Shown here piece after piece: positions 40,947 through 50,779 of a stretch of 64,000 bases of DNA. The translations under genes were made by a program, and so were the position numbers. The stretch covers positions 26,447 through 90,446 of the forward strand of contig CANHQR010000004.1 in the NCBI GenBank assembly GCA_947462815.1, written 5' to 3'. The notes under the pieces were generated by a model. It ran no database searches. It saw only the letters and a list, made by a program, of their open reading frames with translations, and had not been told where the DNA came from. The stretch comes from Pseudobdellovibrionaceae bacterium. Lineage in GTDB: Bacteria > Bdellovibrionota > Bdellovibrionia > Bdellovibrionales > JAMPXM01. Each line of letters begins with the position of its first letter. Position 1 is the first letter of the stretch.

Positions 40947-41539
40947 TTCAGCTTCGGGCGCGATCACCAAGTCCACGTTGATGTGACACCGTCGGGTTCG
41001 GGCATTCTATGGCCAAGGCGCCAATACGCATATCCAATCTCCTCACACATATGACCTGTGCTTGACGACTTTTGGCACCTTCAGAGTCAATCAAACGCTC
41101 GGACTGATGAATGCCGATGCAGTTTCCAAAGCACGTCGTTGAACGAATTTCCGACGTGCAGATTGCCCCGTGTGGTAGACGAAGTGTCGCAATGCTGAGC
41201 CGGCCCTTCTCCAGTCGCGTGCGACAAAAATTGGCCTTGGACTTCAGCCCTCGCGTTCATGCGAGTCCGCCAGGAACACCTCATCTTGACTCAAATTCGA
41301 TTGAGCCCCAATTCGCGAGCTCAAGAAAGATTCACGAAGTTTCGGAGAAGAGGCATGCGCATTGCCTCCTTAATGACCTTAAGCTGAAGACCTCAAACTG
41401 ATGAGCTCGACGCATGAATTGAGCCTGGCGTTGAGGCTGGCGTTGCCGCCGGTGTCGAAGCTTTCGACAGCGGGGCGAGCCCAAGAGAACCCGAGAGATT
41501 TGGCCTCGTATGAGGGAATTTAAACACGGAGTCGAAAAT
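40947..41539. other. gene-free stretch, nothing recognised
   Basis: Between the DUF6671-type gene and the exported protein at 41540 there are several short overlapping open frames on both strands, but none has a ribosome binding site, signal peptide or familiar motif. No tRNA, hairpin with T run or repeat was noticed. Confidence 0.5.
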
Positions 41540-41980
41540 ATGAAAGATCAACTGAAAGCCGAAATTATGAAGCCCTTGATTTCGACTTCGCTGAAAGCTC
41601 TGGCGGTCCTTTCGATGTTGGGAGGTCAGCTGGCCTCTGCCGAAGTGCTGCAGCTCCAATGCACTTTGCCCAACAACAGCCAATCGACACTCACGCTGGA
41701 TATTCCTGTGGATTCTAACTCCGTGGAACCTACGACAAGCGTACCGGTCACCGGTGTTCTGAACGATCTGGATTTAAGAACTTCGAGTGGTCGGCAACTT
41801 CCTCGAATGATCTCCTTGAAGGGAGAGATTTTGATGTCAGCCAAGGGACCGGCTTTTGATCTCATCGAAGCGGTCGCAAGTTCGACCTCGCCTCTTCGCT
41901 TGAATGTCGTGGGCCCTGCGACAGATCTTCCGTCTGAGCTCATTGTCGACTCTGAGACTTTGCCCATCGTATGCCGATAA
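41540..41980 (+). CDS. small exported protein of unknown function
   Basis: An ATG at 41540 with GGAG eight bases upstream gives 146 residues. A signal peptide ends LGGQLASA near residue 34. The mature part is beta-rich and short with two Cys (LQCTLPNN; PIVCR at the very end) that could form one disulfide joining the ends. Unrecognised. The next gene overlaps its 3' end by 10 bases, so the two form a pair at the start of a long rightward run of exported proteins. Confidence 0.6.
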   Translation: MKDQLKAEIMKPLISTSLKALAVLSMLGGQLASAEVLQLQCTLPNNSQSTLTLDIPVDSNSVEPTTSVPVTGVLNDLDLRTSSGRQLPRMISLKGEILMSAKGPAFDLIEAVASSTSPLRLNVVGPATDLPSELIVDSETLPIVCR

Positions 41981-42630
41981 AACGATTCGCGCTCGAGGCG
42001 ACCTCACCCTCAGCCTTGCGGTCGCTGGATCGCTGGGTTTTGGCTGTGTTTCTCGTCGGATTCGGACGCTTACAAAAATCCGAAGCGTCGACGAGCGGAT
42101 CGCCTCGTGCGGCGAATTCAAGTCTTACCTCGGGCGTTATTTACGATGACCAAATCGTCTTTCAAAATCCACTGTTGAGTCTTTCGCCCGCCTGTGAGGT
42201 TGAGGTGAAGTTCTATCGTGTCAGCCGCCCCATCGCTCCCGCCGTGAATCACATCTTTGTCGGTGTGCACATCGCTGTGTCACAAAGTCCAGCCAGCGAA
42301 GGGCAAGACACCACCGCTCCTTGCCGCGAGCACGGACTGGACGACCTGAAGATCTACGGAGCGACGAAGGGCGAATCGGATTTAACCTACTTTCGCCAGC
42401 TCATTGAAAGCTCCGACTCCACTCGGTTGATGTATGTCGGACGGGCGCATCGATCTGTGGCTTCAGGTCTTCTCGATGAAGCCGTTCGCATCAGCCAGGT
42501 TTGGCAACAGAGCTTGCAGAGTACGCCCTACTTTGTTTCACGCATGGTGGCGACGCCTCTCATGGGTCGAATTTGTGCGAAGTCAGCAACTGAAGTTCTC
42601 ACCGCACTGGAACCGCATTTAAGGCGCTGA
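41971..42630 (+). CDS. exported protein of unknown function
   Basis: The 219-residue protein overlaps the preceding gene by 10 bases and starts at an ATG inside it. A modest hydrophobic segment (WVLAVFLVGFGRL) may be a signal peptide. It has three Cys in the mature part and no recognised motif. Coupling suggests it works with the small exported protein before it. Confidence 0.5.
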   Translation: MPIKRFALEATSPSALRSLDRWVLAVFLVGFGRLQKSEASTSGSPRAANSSLTSGVIYDDQIVFQNPLLSLSPACEVEVKFYRVSRPIAPAVNHIFVGVHIAVSQSPASEGQDTTAPCREHGLDDLKIYGATKGESDLTYFRQLIESSDSTRLMYVGRAHRSVASGLLDEAVRISQVWQQSLQSTPYFVSRMVATPLMGRICAKSATEVLTALEPHLRR

Positions 42631-42741
42631 GCGCCAGGCTTCACCAATTCGGACGTCACCTAACTCGACCTCGGTCTGAGGCGAGTACCACTTTCACAGG
42701 CTCTGCTATTGAGTCCCTGTAGACCGAGTTAACATGAGAAA

Positions 42742-44076
42742 GTGCAGAACATCCGTTGGCTCATTCCATTCTTTCAAGCTGGGTCATGGACCCTTGATGC
42801 TCAGTCCAACGACGCCTATCGCGCATTCATCCTTAGCGTCTTCTGGAGCATCATTTGCGGCCTGAGCTTCGGCCTGATGTTCACTTCCACATCCGCCGCG
42901 AGTACCACTTGCGAAGCCGTCGACCTTCGAGGTCCCGCTCTCGGAGCCACCCGCGATCAAGGCGCTGTGGGCTGGTGCTACGCTTTTTCAGCGGCGGATC
43001 TGCTGAGTTATCACACGGGCGAGCGCGTCTCGGCGGGCGCCCTCGCGGTGAATTATGAGGGTCACACGCCACGAACTGGCGGCTACGCGCAAGAAGTCCT
43101 CGATCAAGCTCAGCGAAACGGCTTTTGTCGCCTCGAACAATTCAACGTCGAGGGAAGAGCCACCGACACGGGCTTCTTCACCACAGAGAGAATGTTGCAC
43201 ATTCTGTCTCGCGAAATCGGCAACGACTTAGAATCCCATGCGAAGCCCATTCTCGAACAGGTGCGACTGCGAGAGCGCATCGCACAAATCGAAGTTGAGG
43301 ATCAACAACTCCAAGAGCGCGAGCGAACTCAATACTTTTGGCAAAGGTGGTTGGATTTGGATACGGCGCCGACGCGGGAGCGCATTCGTTCGCAGATGGC
43401 GGACTATACACGCCGTCTGCGCGAGCTCGAGGAGCTGCGCTGTCAGAACCGATTGCTGGGTCAGCCCGATCTCCAGGGCATCACTCCTCTTCTCAGTCTC
43501 CTCGATCGCATGGAAATTTCGTCGGAGTATATTCGTCGAGAGGCTCTCTCGAGGAACTCGGAGCTGAGTCTCCCTTATCTCGTGGCTCAACGTGTTTGTC
43601 GCCCCTTGCGACCCGTGCAGCCTCCAGCTCGAGTCGTGACCACTCGCAAGGGCGTTCGACGACCTGTCGTTCCAACACCCCGACCTCGGGCGACACCCGA
43701 ATCTCATACGCCAACGCTCATCACAACCGGTGCAACACCTGCTCGGCGATCGACACCCCAACTGCCGGCTTCATCGGGCGACCACCTGGATCAAACACTC
43801 TCCGCAGGGAGACCTTTGGTCATCAAATACGATGTGAATGCCATTTTGAGCGAGGGCTCGCCCCGCTACCAAAGCCCGCATTCTTCGACGATCGTGGGCC
43901 GACGAATGAATGCTGAGACAGGACGATGCGAATACTTGGTCCGCAACAGCTGGGGCGAGCAGTGTGAGGTCCAAGGCCGGCCCCGTTATCGCTACGAATG
44001 CGAACAGGGAAACATCTGGGTCCCCCGCGACACCGTGATGAACATGCACACGGAGTTTATTTCTCTAGATCCCTGA
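42742..44076 (+). CDS. exported papain-like (C1 family) cysteine peptidase with a large insert
   Basis: The 444-residue protein has a hydrophobic export segment at about 30-53. The papain tetrad is visible: Gln73 and Cys79 in RDQGAVGWCYAFSAADLL, His380 in SPHSSTIVGRR, and Asn402 in YLVRNSWGEQC. Between Cys and His lie 301 residues, against about 134 in papain; the extra part includes a charged helical stretch (LEQVRLRERIAQIEVEDQQL) and a Pro/Arg-rich linker near 290-340. No separate propeptide is seen. It begins at GTG with a weak site. In a predatory or scavenging bacterium it would digest prey or environmental protein; that is inference. Confidence 0.82.
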   Translation: MQNIRWLIPFFQAGSWTLDAQSNDAYRAFILSVFWSIICGLSFGLMFTSTSAASTTCEAVDLRGPALGATRDQGAVGWCYAFSAADLLSYHTGERVSAGALAVNYEGHTPRTGGYAQEVLDQAQRNGFCRLEQFNVEGRATDTGFFTTERMLHILSREIGNDLESHAKPILEQVRLRERIAQIEVEDQQLQERERTQYFWQRWLDLDTAPTRERIRSQMADYTRRLRELEELRCQNRLLGQPDLQGITPLLSLLDRMEISSEYIRREALSRNSELSLPYLVAQRVCRPLRPVQPPARVVTTRKGVRRPVVPTPRPRATPESHTPTLITTGATPARRSTPQLPASSGDHLDQTLSAGRPLVIKYDVNAILSEGSPRYQSPHSSTIVGRRMNAETGRCEYLVRNSWGEQCEVQGRPRYRYECEQGNIWVPRDTVMNMHTEFISLDP

Positions 44077-44181
44077 TCCACGCCGAGATGAGTTCATCAC
44101 GATCAGAACCAAAGAATCTGATTGGCCACGCGTTCATCAAAGGGAATGATTCATTCAACTTGAGAGCTTGATCCCAATTTC

Positions 44182-46533
44182 ATGGGGCCAAGCTGGGCTC
44201 TCATTCGAAAAAAGGATTGCGGCTTGCATCACCCAAATGAGTCACGACCCGCAAAGCTTAGGCTGAATTACCTCATCGTTTTGCTGAAGCTGAATTTTCT
44301 TTTGACAGGCTGTGTGCTTTTGGCCGGTCAACCCGATTCCCGAAGTCAGGCGCAAAGATTCGCGAGCTTTGAGGCCGGCCGCCCAGTTCTTGAAGCCTCA
44401 ACGACAGTTTACTGGAATAGGCATTCCGTGCCCTACATCCGAGCCTCCTCGGACCGGGATCTGTTCGCGACTTGGGGCTACACGCACACCCACCTGCGTT
44501 GGGCCCAAATGGAGATTTTGCGTCGAATTTCACAAGGCCGACTCGCCGAGTCCGCCGGACCGCTCGCCATTGACCTCGATCACACCATTCGAATTCTTTC
44601 CCTCGATCGAGGTCTACAGGAAAGATGGCAAAGCCTGCCGGCTCTCACAAGAGTTTGGATTGAGGCTTTCGTCGAAGGGATCAACTCCTACATCGAAAGT
44701 CATGCAAACTCCAAAGAACAGCCTCGAGAGTTCGAATTGCTCGACATCCAGCCGACCGCCTGGACACCCATGGATGTTCTGCGCATCGGGCGACTGGCTG
44801 CCGCCGATCTGACCTTGGGCTTCTACTTCCAATACTTGAAGAATGAGGGCCGGCCCGGCTTCGAAGAGATGTGGCGAGAATATGATCGAGGTCGGGACCT
44901 AGGCCGCACCTCGGCTGCGACTCCACCTCGAGCCGATCTGCCACGCGTTTTGGATCAACTGGGCTTTCGTTTGCTCTGGGACACAACACGCAGTGGATCG
45001 AACTCTCTTGTGATCGGAAGGAAATGGACGGGCGAGGGAGCGCTGATAGCCAGTGATCCGCATGTGGGCATTTTTCTGCCGAATCTATGGGTCTTAAATG
45101 GCATCGAGTCGCCGAGTTTCCACGCCGTCGGCTTAAGTTTGCCGGGCTTACCCTTCATTGCATTGGGCCGCGCTCCTCAACACGCATGGGGCGGAACCAA
45201 TATGCGAACGATTTCCTCTCATCTCTACGAGATCGAAGAGTCTGATCTGAAAAATTCCACATCTCGGATCGAGAAGATCCGGGTGCGCTGGTGGCCCGAT
45301 GTGGAGCGTTCAGTTCGGCAGAGCTCGAAGGGTCCCATTCTCTCGGACTCACCTTATTTTCGCCGATCATCTGGCCGTCTACCGCTCGCTCTTGATTGGA
45401 TCGGCCATGACTTCGACGGCGACGAGATCTCAGCGTTTCTCGGTGCCGCGAGGGCCAAAAATTTTAAGCAGTTCAAGGAGGCCTTTCGTAACTATGCCGT
45501 CAGCGGGCAGTCGATCACTTATGCGGACCGTGACGGTCATATCGGTCTGGTGCTGGCGGCACGAGTCCGCAAGTTTTCACGTCCGGAGCTGAACTCTCTC
45601 GTGATCAAACCGGCGGCGGATCACAGTGTCGAATTCTTGCGGCCAACAGATCTTCCTCACCTCGAGAACCCTAGCGCAGGCTTCATCGCTTCTGCGAACA
45701 ATCGGCCGCTCAAGACGCCCTTCGCTCTTGCCCAAAGTTATGCGCGAAACGACCGCGTCGACAGGCTTCGTCGTTTGATGGAAGACCGAATAGAGAGACA
45801 ACCTCAGCTCGGATTTGACCTCGAGTTTCTCAGGCAGGTGCAGCTCGACGTCGTTTCGGAATCATCTCGAGATCTTGCGCATCGCTTGGCCCAGAACTGG
45901 CCAGAGCACGCCATCACCCGCGCTCTGCGCGAATGGGATGGTCAGTATCGGGCCATAGATCACGCTCCCGTCATCTTCGAAGTCGCACTCGCTCATTTTG
46001 ACGAGTTGACTTCATCACCAAAGGATCACGCCGATCTGAAACTCTTTAAGGACCTCAAGACAAGACTTCAGGAACGCCTCGTCGCTGAACCAACGGTCCG
46101 ATTATTCACGACCATCTTTGATCGGACTCTTAAGAGCCTCGGCACGCGCGAAGTCAATTGGGGAGACTATCACCGGCAGTCGCTCCAGACTCCCTTGGGA
46201 GCTCTTCCCCTCATTGGAAGTCGCTACCGCCGCGGCGAATTCCCGGCCGATGGTTCGAACGACACGCTCAACAAGTCCGGCCACCCCGTTAGCACCGGGC
46301 CCGCACAAGTTACCTACGGGGCCCAGTCACGCCATATCAGTCGGCTGTCCGAGCTCGATGCCAATGAGTTTGTACTTCTCGGCGGTCAAGATGGTTGGCT
46401 CTGGAATCCTCAAATCGACGATCAAGTGATGATGTGGCGAAAGGGCGAGTACTTCCGCTTTCCCCTCTCTCGCGAAGGCGTTGAGAGCCTTTTCAACGCC
46501 CACGTGACCCGCTTTCCGAGCGTCGCAAAATGA
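44182..46533 (+). CDS. penicillin-acylase-family (S45, Ntn hydrolase) lipoprotein-like enzyme
   Basis: The 783-residue protein has a hydrophobic start with a lipobox-like LLTGC near residue 44, so it may be anchored to the envelope. The alpha-chain region includes ATWGYTHTHLRWAQME and ISQGRLAESAG; the beta chain would start at Ser273 in SGSNSLVIGRK, the self-processing nucleophile of the family. Later motifs SDPHVG, GLSLPGLPFIALGRAP and AWGGTN also fit. Relatives cleave amides such as beta-lactams, acyl-homoserine lactones or acylated amino acids after autocatalytic splitting. The substrate is unknown; lactonase-type quorum quenching or antibiotic modification are options. Confidence 0.88.
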   Translation: MGPSWALIRKKDCGLHHPNESRPAKLRLNYLIVLLKLNFLLTGCVLLAGQPDSRSQAQRFASFEAGRPVLEASTTVYWNRHSVPYIRASSDRDLFATWGYTHTHLRWAQMEILRRISQGRLAESAGPLAIDLDHTIRILSLDRGLQERWQSLPALTRVWIEAFVEGINSYIESHANSKEQPREFELLDIQPTAWTPMDVLRIGRLAAADLTLGFYFQYLKNEGRPGFEEMWREYDRGRDLGRTSAATPPRADLPRVLDQLGFRLLWDTTRSGSNSLVIGRKWTGEGALIASDPHVGIFLPNLWVLNGIESPSFHAVGLSLPGLPFIALGRAPQHAWGGTNMRTISSHLYEIEESDLKNSTSRIEKIRVRWWPDVERSVRQSSKGPILSDSPYFRRSSGRLPLALDWIGHDFDGDEISAFLGAARAKNFKQFKEAFRNYAVSGQSITYADRDGHIGLVLAARVRKFSRPELNSLVIKPAADHSVEFLRPTDLPHLENPSAGFIASANNRPLKTPFALAQSYARNDRVDRLRRLMEDRIERQPQLGFDLEFLRQVQLDVVSESSRDLAHRLAQNWPEHAITRALREWDGQYRAIDHAPVIFEVALAHFDELTSSPKDHADLKLFKDLKTRLQERLVAEPTVRLFTTIFDRTLKSLGTREVNWGDYHRQSLQTPLGALPLIGSRYRRGEFPADGSNDTLNKSGHPVSTGPAQVTYGAQSRHISRLSELDANEFVLLGGQDGWLWNPQIDDQVMMWRKGEYFRFPLSREGVESLFNAHVTRFPSVAK

Positions 46534-46661
46534 AACAGCGGTGCCCACCGAATCATCCGTAAAGGAATGAAGATGAATTTCAGACGATGATGAAGTGTGA
46601 GTCTTTGCCGACAGTCACGGCGCGAACTTAACTGTCTTGGGTAGGCTCCGAAAAGCAAAGC

Positions 46662-47843
46662 ATGCAAAGTGCTTCCTTAGCCCTTCGCCAGATCTCACAA
46701 CTTGCACTCGGTGCCTTTGTCGCCGTGTTCACCCTCGTCAACTGTGCGCCCGTCGGCACTCACCTCGAGGCTCCGGCGTCCTCAAGTTCAGATCCGAACG
46801 ACTCAAGCCCCACAACGGACCTCGGAGACGATCCAACACAGGCGGAACTTCCGCCCCTAATCACGCCGCCGACCGCCGAGGCGCCGGCGCTGAAGTTTTG
46901 CTCGAGTCTCGATTTCAAAGGCGTTGAATTCCCCGCAGGGATGTCGGCCGCCGAACGTCGAGCCTTCTCTGTTGCTCTCACAATTAGTGGCAGCTTCGAA
47001 GGCCCCAACGGATGGATCAACATCACCAATGACTTTGACGGCATGGGCCTCAGTGCAGGCCTTCTCAATCAAACTCTCGGCACGGGCTCGCTGCAACCCT
47101 TACTCCTTCGCGCCCGAGCGCGAGACCCTCGTGCCTTCGACGTGCTCAACCGAGATCGTCGTGCCTCCCTCAACGGCATGCTCGACCGCTGGCAAGCCGC
47201 GCGAAAATTCAAGACTTCGTCCTCTAAGATGCAATTCGGGCCTGATGAAGCGGGTGATGAAGAGAGCTCTCGGCTCGATGAAGACTTTCATCTGACTTCG
47301 TCAGACACCTCACTCGGCTCCAAAGAACTCAAAACCGTATCGACGCTCGCCACCTTGGCTTCCGCCGAGCAGAGCAGTGTGGAATGGGCCCGAGACAATC
47401 TCTACCAGCCCTCCCCGCGACAGGCGCATTTCCGCCCCGAGTGGAAGCGCGAGCTTCAACTCCTACTCGCTACACCTGCAGTTCGCACCGAGCAAGTTCT
47501 CGCGGCCCTCCAACTCCATGCTCGAGCAAAGCAATATGCGCAACGACTCGGGCGCAAAGATCTTCGTCACTACCTCACGATGTTCGATATTGCGGTTCAA
47601 AACGGGGGCTTGAAGTCCGAGGAGTTTGGGCGTGTCGAGGCTTGGGCCAACAGTCGTCGGTGGTCCGACACCGATCGCCTGAGGCATCTCGTGGAGATCC
47701 GCATCGAGCGCGTTCGCACACAGTATAAAGAGGATGTCCGGCGTCGGAAATTCTCACTCATCACCGGTGAGGGCAACGTGCATGGGCGAATGCGACGCCA
47801 TGAGAAGGAAGCCTGTATCCGTCTCACCGAAGCCGCATTCTGA
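46662..47843 (+). CDS. exported lysozyme/chitosanase-like protein
   Basis: The 393-residue protein has an N-terminal hydrophobic segment ending TLVNCAP (a weak lipobox) and a Ser/Asp/Pro-rich linker to about residue 75. Residues about 104-150 read ALTISGSFEGPNGW, NDFDGMGLSAGLLNQTLGTG and SLQPLL. This recalls lysozyme-like proteins with a catalytic Glu (here Glu113) and Asp (Asp124/Asp126) seen in chitosanase (GH46) and related murein hydrolases. The remainder is helical and unrecognised. A role in cell-wall or chitosan cleavage is a motif-based inference. It is the third probable secreted hydrolase in this stretch. Confidence 0.6.
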   Translation: MQSASLALRQISQLALGAFVAVFTLVNCAPVGTHLEAPASSSSDPNDSSPTTDLGDDPTQAELPPLITPPTAEAPALKFCSSLDFKGVEFPAGMSAAERRAFSVALTISGSFEGPNGWINITNDFDGMGLSAGLLNQTLGTGSLQPLLLRARARDPRAFDVLNRDRRASLNGMLDRWQAARKFKTSSSKMQFGPDEAGDEESSRLDEDFHLTSSDTSLGSKELKTVSTLATLASAEQSSVEWARDNLYQPSPRQAHFRPEWKRELQLLLATPAVRTEQVLAALQLHARAKQYAQRLGRKDLRHYLTMFDIAVQNGGLKSEEFGRVEAWANSRRWSDTDRLRHLVEIRIERVRTQYKEDVRRRKFSLITGEGNVHGRMRRHEKEACIRLTEAAF

Positions 47844-48078
47844 AGAGTCCTGCGATCCAGACGTCGACCTGCCTGAGTCAGGCGAGGCTTCGTTCTTATA
47901 AATTTAGAAAAATAAAAACAGTCTACCGCTTCCCGCTCGACTCAGTTCGAGACAAATTCTCAGGGATAATAATTCCCAAGCATCCCGTTGTTATGAAAAA
48001 TTGAAATCGTCAAAGAGACCGTCGAGCAAAATTTGATCAGCTCATCCCCGTGATATTCTGAGGGTCGGAGGTCTTCCG

Positions 48079-48501
48079 ATGCAGTCTCGAGGAGTCGTCA
48101 CGGTGTTTTATGATGGTCTTTGCGTGCTCTGCTCACGTGAGATTGATCACTATCGAAATCAAATGGGTGCCGACGCGCTTCGCTTCGTCGACATCACGAA
48201 TGTGCAATTCGACGCTCAACGCGAAGGGGTCGATCCTTTTCTTGTCCACAAGGTGATGCACGCTAAGACCGCCGATGGCCAGCTCCGCACAGAGGTGGAT
48301 GCCTTCATCGCAATTTGGGAGCAACTGCCTCGCTATCACTTTGCCGCTCGATTGGCCAGTCATGCCTGGCTTCGGCCCATCCTCGATCTTGGCTATCAGG
48401 GCTTCGCACGAATTCGCCCGTGGCTTCCTCGGCGCGATCGCAAGGGTTGCGAACAAAGTCCCTACTGCGAAACAAAATCGCCCCGGACCTCACCCCTCTG
48501 A
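48079..48501 (+). CDS. DCC-family (DUF393) thiol-disulfide oxidoreductase-like protein
   Basis: The 140-residue protein starts behind GGAGG and opens with VTVFYDGLCVLCSREIDHY; the DGxCxxC motif is the hallmark of the DCC/DUF393 family. The C-terminal Lys/Cys segment GCEQSPYC adds another Cys pair. The family has a thioredoxin-like fold; its redox partners are unknown. It lacks a signal peptide and so is probably cytoplasmic. Confidence 0.88.
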   Translation: MQSRGVVTVFYDGLCVLCSREIDHYRNQMGADALRFVDITNVQFDAQREGVDPFLVHKVMHAKTADGQLRTEVDAFIAIWEQLPRYHFAARLASHAWLRPILDLGYQGFARIRPWLPRRDRKGCEQSPYCETKSPRTSPL

Positions 48502-48632
48502 GCGCCTCGCCGCACTCGCTTCGTGCGACTTAAGTTTAAGTTGAGTCAGACTGATCTCGACGCCACAATCCAGTGATCCTATTCTCTGAGAAGAGCAGCT
48601 GTGACAAGCGTCCACGAGCGAAAGGCGAAAAC

Positions 48633-49262
48633 GTGTTTCCATCATCTTGGCTTCAGCATCTCAAGACCTTCGCCCTTCCCCTCCTCATCGGACTCCTGTC
48701 CCTGGGTTACCTCAGCGTGGCGTCCGCGTCGGCGGCCCCCGAGTTTCCAGAGGGACAATCCTGTGCAGCGTGGAAAACTAAAAAGCGTATGTTCTTGGTG
48801 CGCTCCGTGGAGCCCGTCGGGATTTCCTGCGAGCTCAAGGTTGAACGCAATTTCAACGAGAGTCATCCACCTCAGTTGCAAAGTCTCAGGATCTCGGTGC
48901 CGGTTGCTTCTCTCAACAGTGGTGAGGCAGAACGCGACGCCGAAGTCGTCAAGCTTCTCAAGGGTGAAAGCTTTCCCCATATTGTGATCGCGACCGAGAA
49001 GCTCGAGCCCTCCGCCGTCGAGCAGTTTCACAAAGGTGAAAAGCTCCAAGTTCGAGGACGCATTGAAGTGGGTGGCCAGTCGATCGAGCGGAACTTTTCA
49101 GTGCAAAAAGACTCGCAGGGCTTCGCACGCGTGAGCCTCGAGGCGCGGTTCAAAGACTTCGGGATTCAAGCGCCGCGAGTGGCCGGCGGTGTCGTTGCGC
49201 AAGTGCAAGATCAGCTGGAGCTTCACGCGCAAATCCAGATTTCAGAAATGGTGCCCAAGTGA
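48633..49262 (+). CDS. exported YceI-family protein
   Basis: A GTG at 48633 with AAAGG seven bases upstream gives 209 residues and a clean signal peptide (ALPLLIGLLSLGYLSVASASA). The mature part follows the YceI pattern: VPVASLNSGEAERDAEVVKL, LKGESFPHIVIATEKL, and near the C-terminus FGIQAPRVAGGVVAQVQDQL. YceI proteins have a lipocalin-like barrel that binds isoprenoid-type lipids in the periplasm. A longer frame opens at 48573 but lacks a binding site. The last four bases overlap the next gene. Confidence 0.78.
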   Translation: MFPSSWLQHLKTFALPLLIGLLSLGYLSVASASAAPEFPEGQSCAAWKTKKRMFLVRSVEPVGISCELKVERNFNESHPPQLQSLRISVPVASLNSGEAERDAEVVKLLKGESFPHIVIATEKLEPSAVEQFHKGEKLQVRGRIEVGGQSIERNFSVQKDSQGFARVSLEARFKDFGIQAPRVAGGVVAQVQDQLELHAQIQISEMVPK

Positions 49263-50017
49263 AGATGCGATCGAGCTCACTCACCCTCCTCGCTTTCGGC
49301 TTGAGCCTGAGTGCTGTAGGTGTTTCTCAGGAAGCTCGTGCGAGCTGGGGCCTTGGCGTCGGACTCCACCAAAGACACTCTTTCACTTATACTGCTGAGG
49401 ATGGGGATCGCGGCGGCCTCGGAGCCGAGTTCTCGGCGACGCGCTCCGGCTCAGTCGGGCTAGCGCAGTCGCGAATGCCGTCTCTCGAAGCGCATTGGTA
49501 CAAGTCGCAATTTGCAGCCACCGGACCCCTCGCTCGGCTTCGCTTCACTCCTTGGTCCAAACAACTCCGCGCCGATCAAGACGTGGAGACCGGTTGGGAT
49601 GGATCACTGCAGGTCGGTCACAGTTGGAGCGGACCAGAGATGGGTGCTTTGACGGTCGCCGCGGAATTTGGTGCCGTTCTTCGCGCTTATATCGCCACAC
49701 AACGCATTCGCATTCCGAGCACGAGCATGGCGGGTGCTTTCTCATCGTTGATCGTAAACCGCCAGCCCTGGTCTTTGCAGCTCGAGCTCTCGCTGCTCGC
49801 ATTTTCCCTCTCGGGTCATGAAAGCTGGGGGTTTCACCGCGACTCCAATTCACTGAGGATTCGCGGCATGCGCCATTTCAACGAAGAGAAGGATTGGACA
49901 ATCTGGGGTGAGTTCTTTCACCTCCATCGAACATTTACGAATTCTGAGTTCGGATTCTCTCGCTCCGTGTTCCTATCGGACGTGACCTTCGGCCTCGGCG
50001 TGAGTCGCTCTCTCTAG
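49259..50017 (+). CDS. exported beta-barrel-like protein
   Basis: The 252-residue protein begins GTGAAGATG, overlapping the YceI gene stop by four bases; the ATG two codons later is an alternative. A signal peptide ends SQEARA. The mature chain is made of alternating polar/aromatic strands (LEAHWYKSQFAATG; LQLELSLLAFSLSG; WTIWGEFFHLHRTF) and ends VTFGLGVSRSL, consistent with a small outer-membrane barrel although the final residue is Leu rather than Phe. Coupling to YceI suggests a joint envelope role. Family not recognised. Confidence 0.6.
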   Translation: MKMRSSSLTLLAFGLSLSAVGVSQEARASWGLGVGLHQRHSFTYTAEDGDRGGLGAEFSATRSGSVGLAQSRMPSLEAHWYKSQFAATGPLARLRFTPWSKQLRADQDVETGWDGSLQVGHSWSGPEMGALTVAAEFGAVLRAYIATQRIRIPSTSMAGAFSSLIVNRQPWSLQLELSLLAFSLSGHESWGFHRDSNSLRIRGMRHFNEEKDWTIWGEFFHLHRTFTNSEFGFSRSVFLSDVTFGLGVSRSL

Positions 50018-50057
50018 ACCCGATGGTCTCTAAGAATGACATCGTCGAGCCCAAGCT

Positions 50058-50504
50058 TCAGGATTTGCGGGCTTCGCGCGAAATCTCAATAAGGGCATTC
50101 AGGGCGTCCGTAACAGTGAAGATTCCCAACAGCTGATCTCCTTCCGTCACCAAGACGCTGCCGATCTTCCGACTCGACATTTCCAGCGCGACCCCATCAA
50201 TCGTCGAATTCGCATCGACCGAAACCGGATCTCGCGCCATGATGTCAGCGGCTCGCACCGAGAGCTTCTCAGCAAGCTGAAGTCCGGTGACCACCTTGAG
50301 GTCTCGCTCACTGACAATACCCACGACCGCAGATCCACGCACGATCGGCAAATGACGGATCCCATGTTCTTTCATCAAGCGTTCGAGCTCTTCGACATGA
50401 GCCGTCTCCAGAGCCGTCACAGGATTCGGCGTCGTGTACTCTTCAACAGGCACGTCGAACCGAATACGAGTCAGCTCCGCTGCCGAACGACCGGTGTGAT
50501 TCAT
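50058..50504 (-). CDS. two-CBS-domain protein
   Basis: The 148-residue protein is essentially a CBS pair: ALETAHVEELERLMKEHGIR with LPIVRGSAVVGIVSERDL, then VDANSTIDGVALEMSSRKIG with VLVTEGDQLLGIFTVTDAL. Such stand-alone Bateman modules bind adenine nucleotides and regulate partners. Transcribed leftward on its own, with a 275-bp upstream gap in which nothing was recognised. Confidence 0.88.
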   Translation of the reverse strand: MNHTGRSAAELTRIRFDVPVEEYTTPNPVTALETAHVEELERLMKEHGIRHLPIVRGSAVVGIVSERDLKVVTGLQLAEKLSVRAADIMARDPVSVDANSTIDGVALEMSSRKIGSVLVTEGDQLLGIFTVTDALNALIEISREARKS

Positions 50505-50779
50505 GGAATTCTCCTTGGGCCATTTCGGCGCCTTAAACCTTCTGAGTCCGAGGTTCCCTGTGAGCCCTCAGCATGGTCAATGAGGTAACTCTAATCCGCG
50601 TCCAAAGCACAACGCATCGAGACGTTTTGGCCCTAAAAGCAAGTTTGGAGAAGTCCTACACCAGAACTTTACAATCCAAACTCCATCTTGAGTTTCCCTT
50701 ACTCTTGCGAGAGAGCTCAACGCTCAGGGCGTATTGGATGCGATTCATGGATTGAAAACAAAGATCATGGGATAAAAAG

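Noticed and set aside
41111..41401. Rightward open frame in the 40.9-41.5 kb gap
   Set aside because: No binding site, signal or motif; composition does not look coding.
50573..50755. 60-codon rightward open frame
   Set aside because: No binding site or motif and no coupling to the DUF5519 gene that follows.
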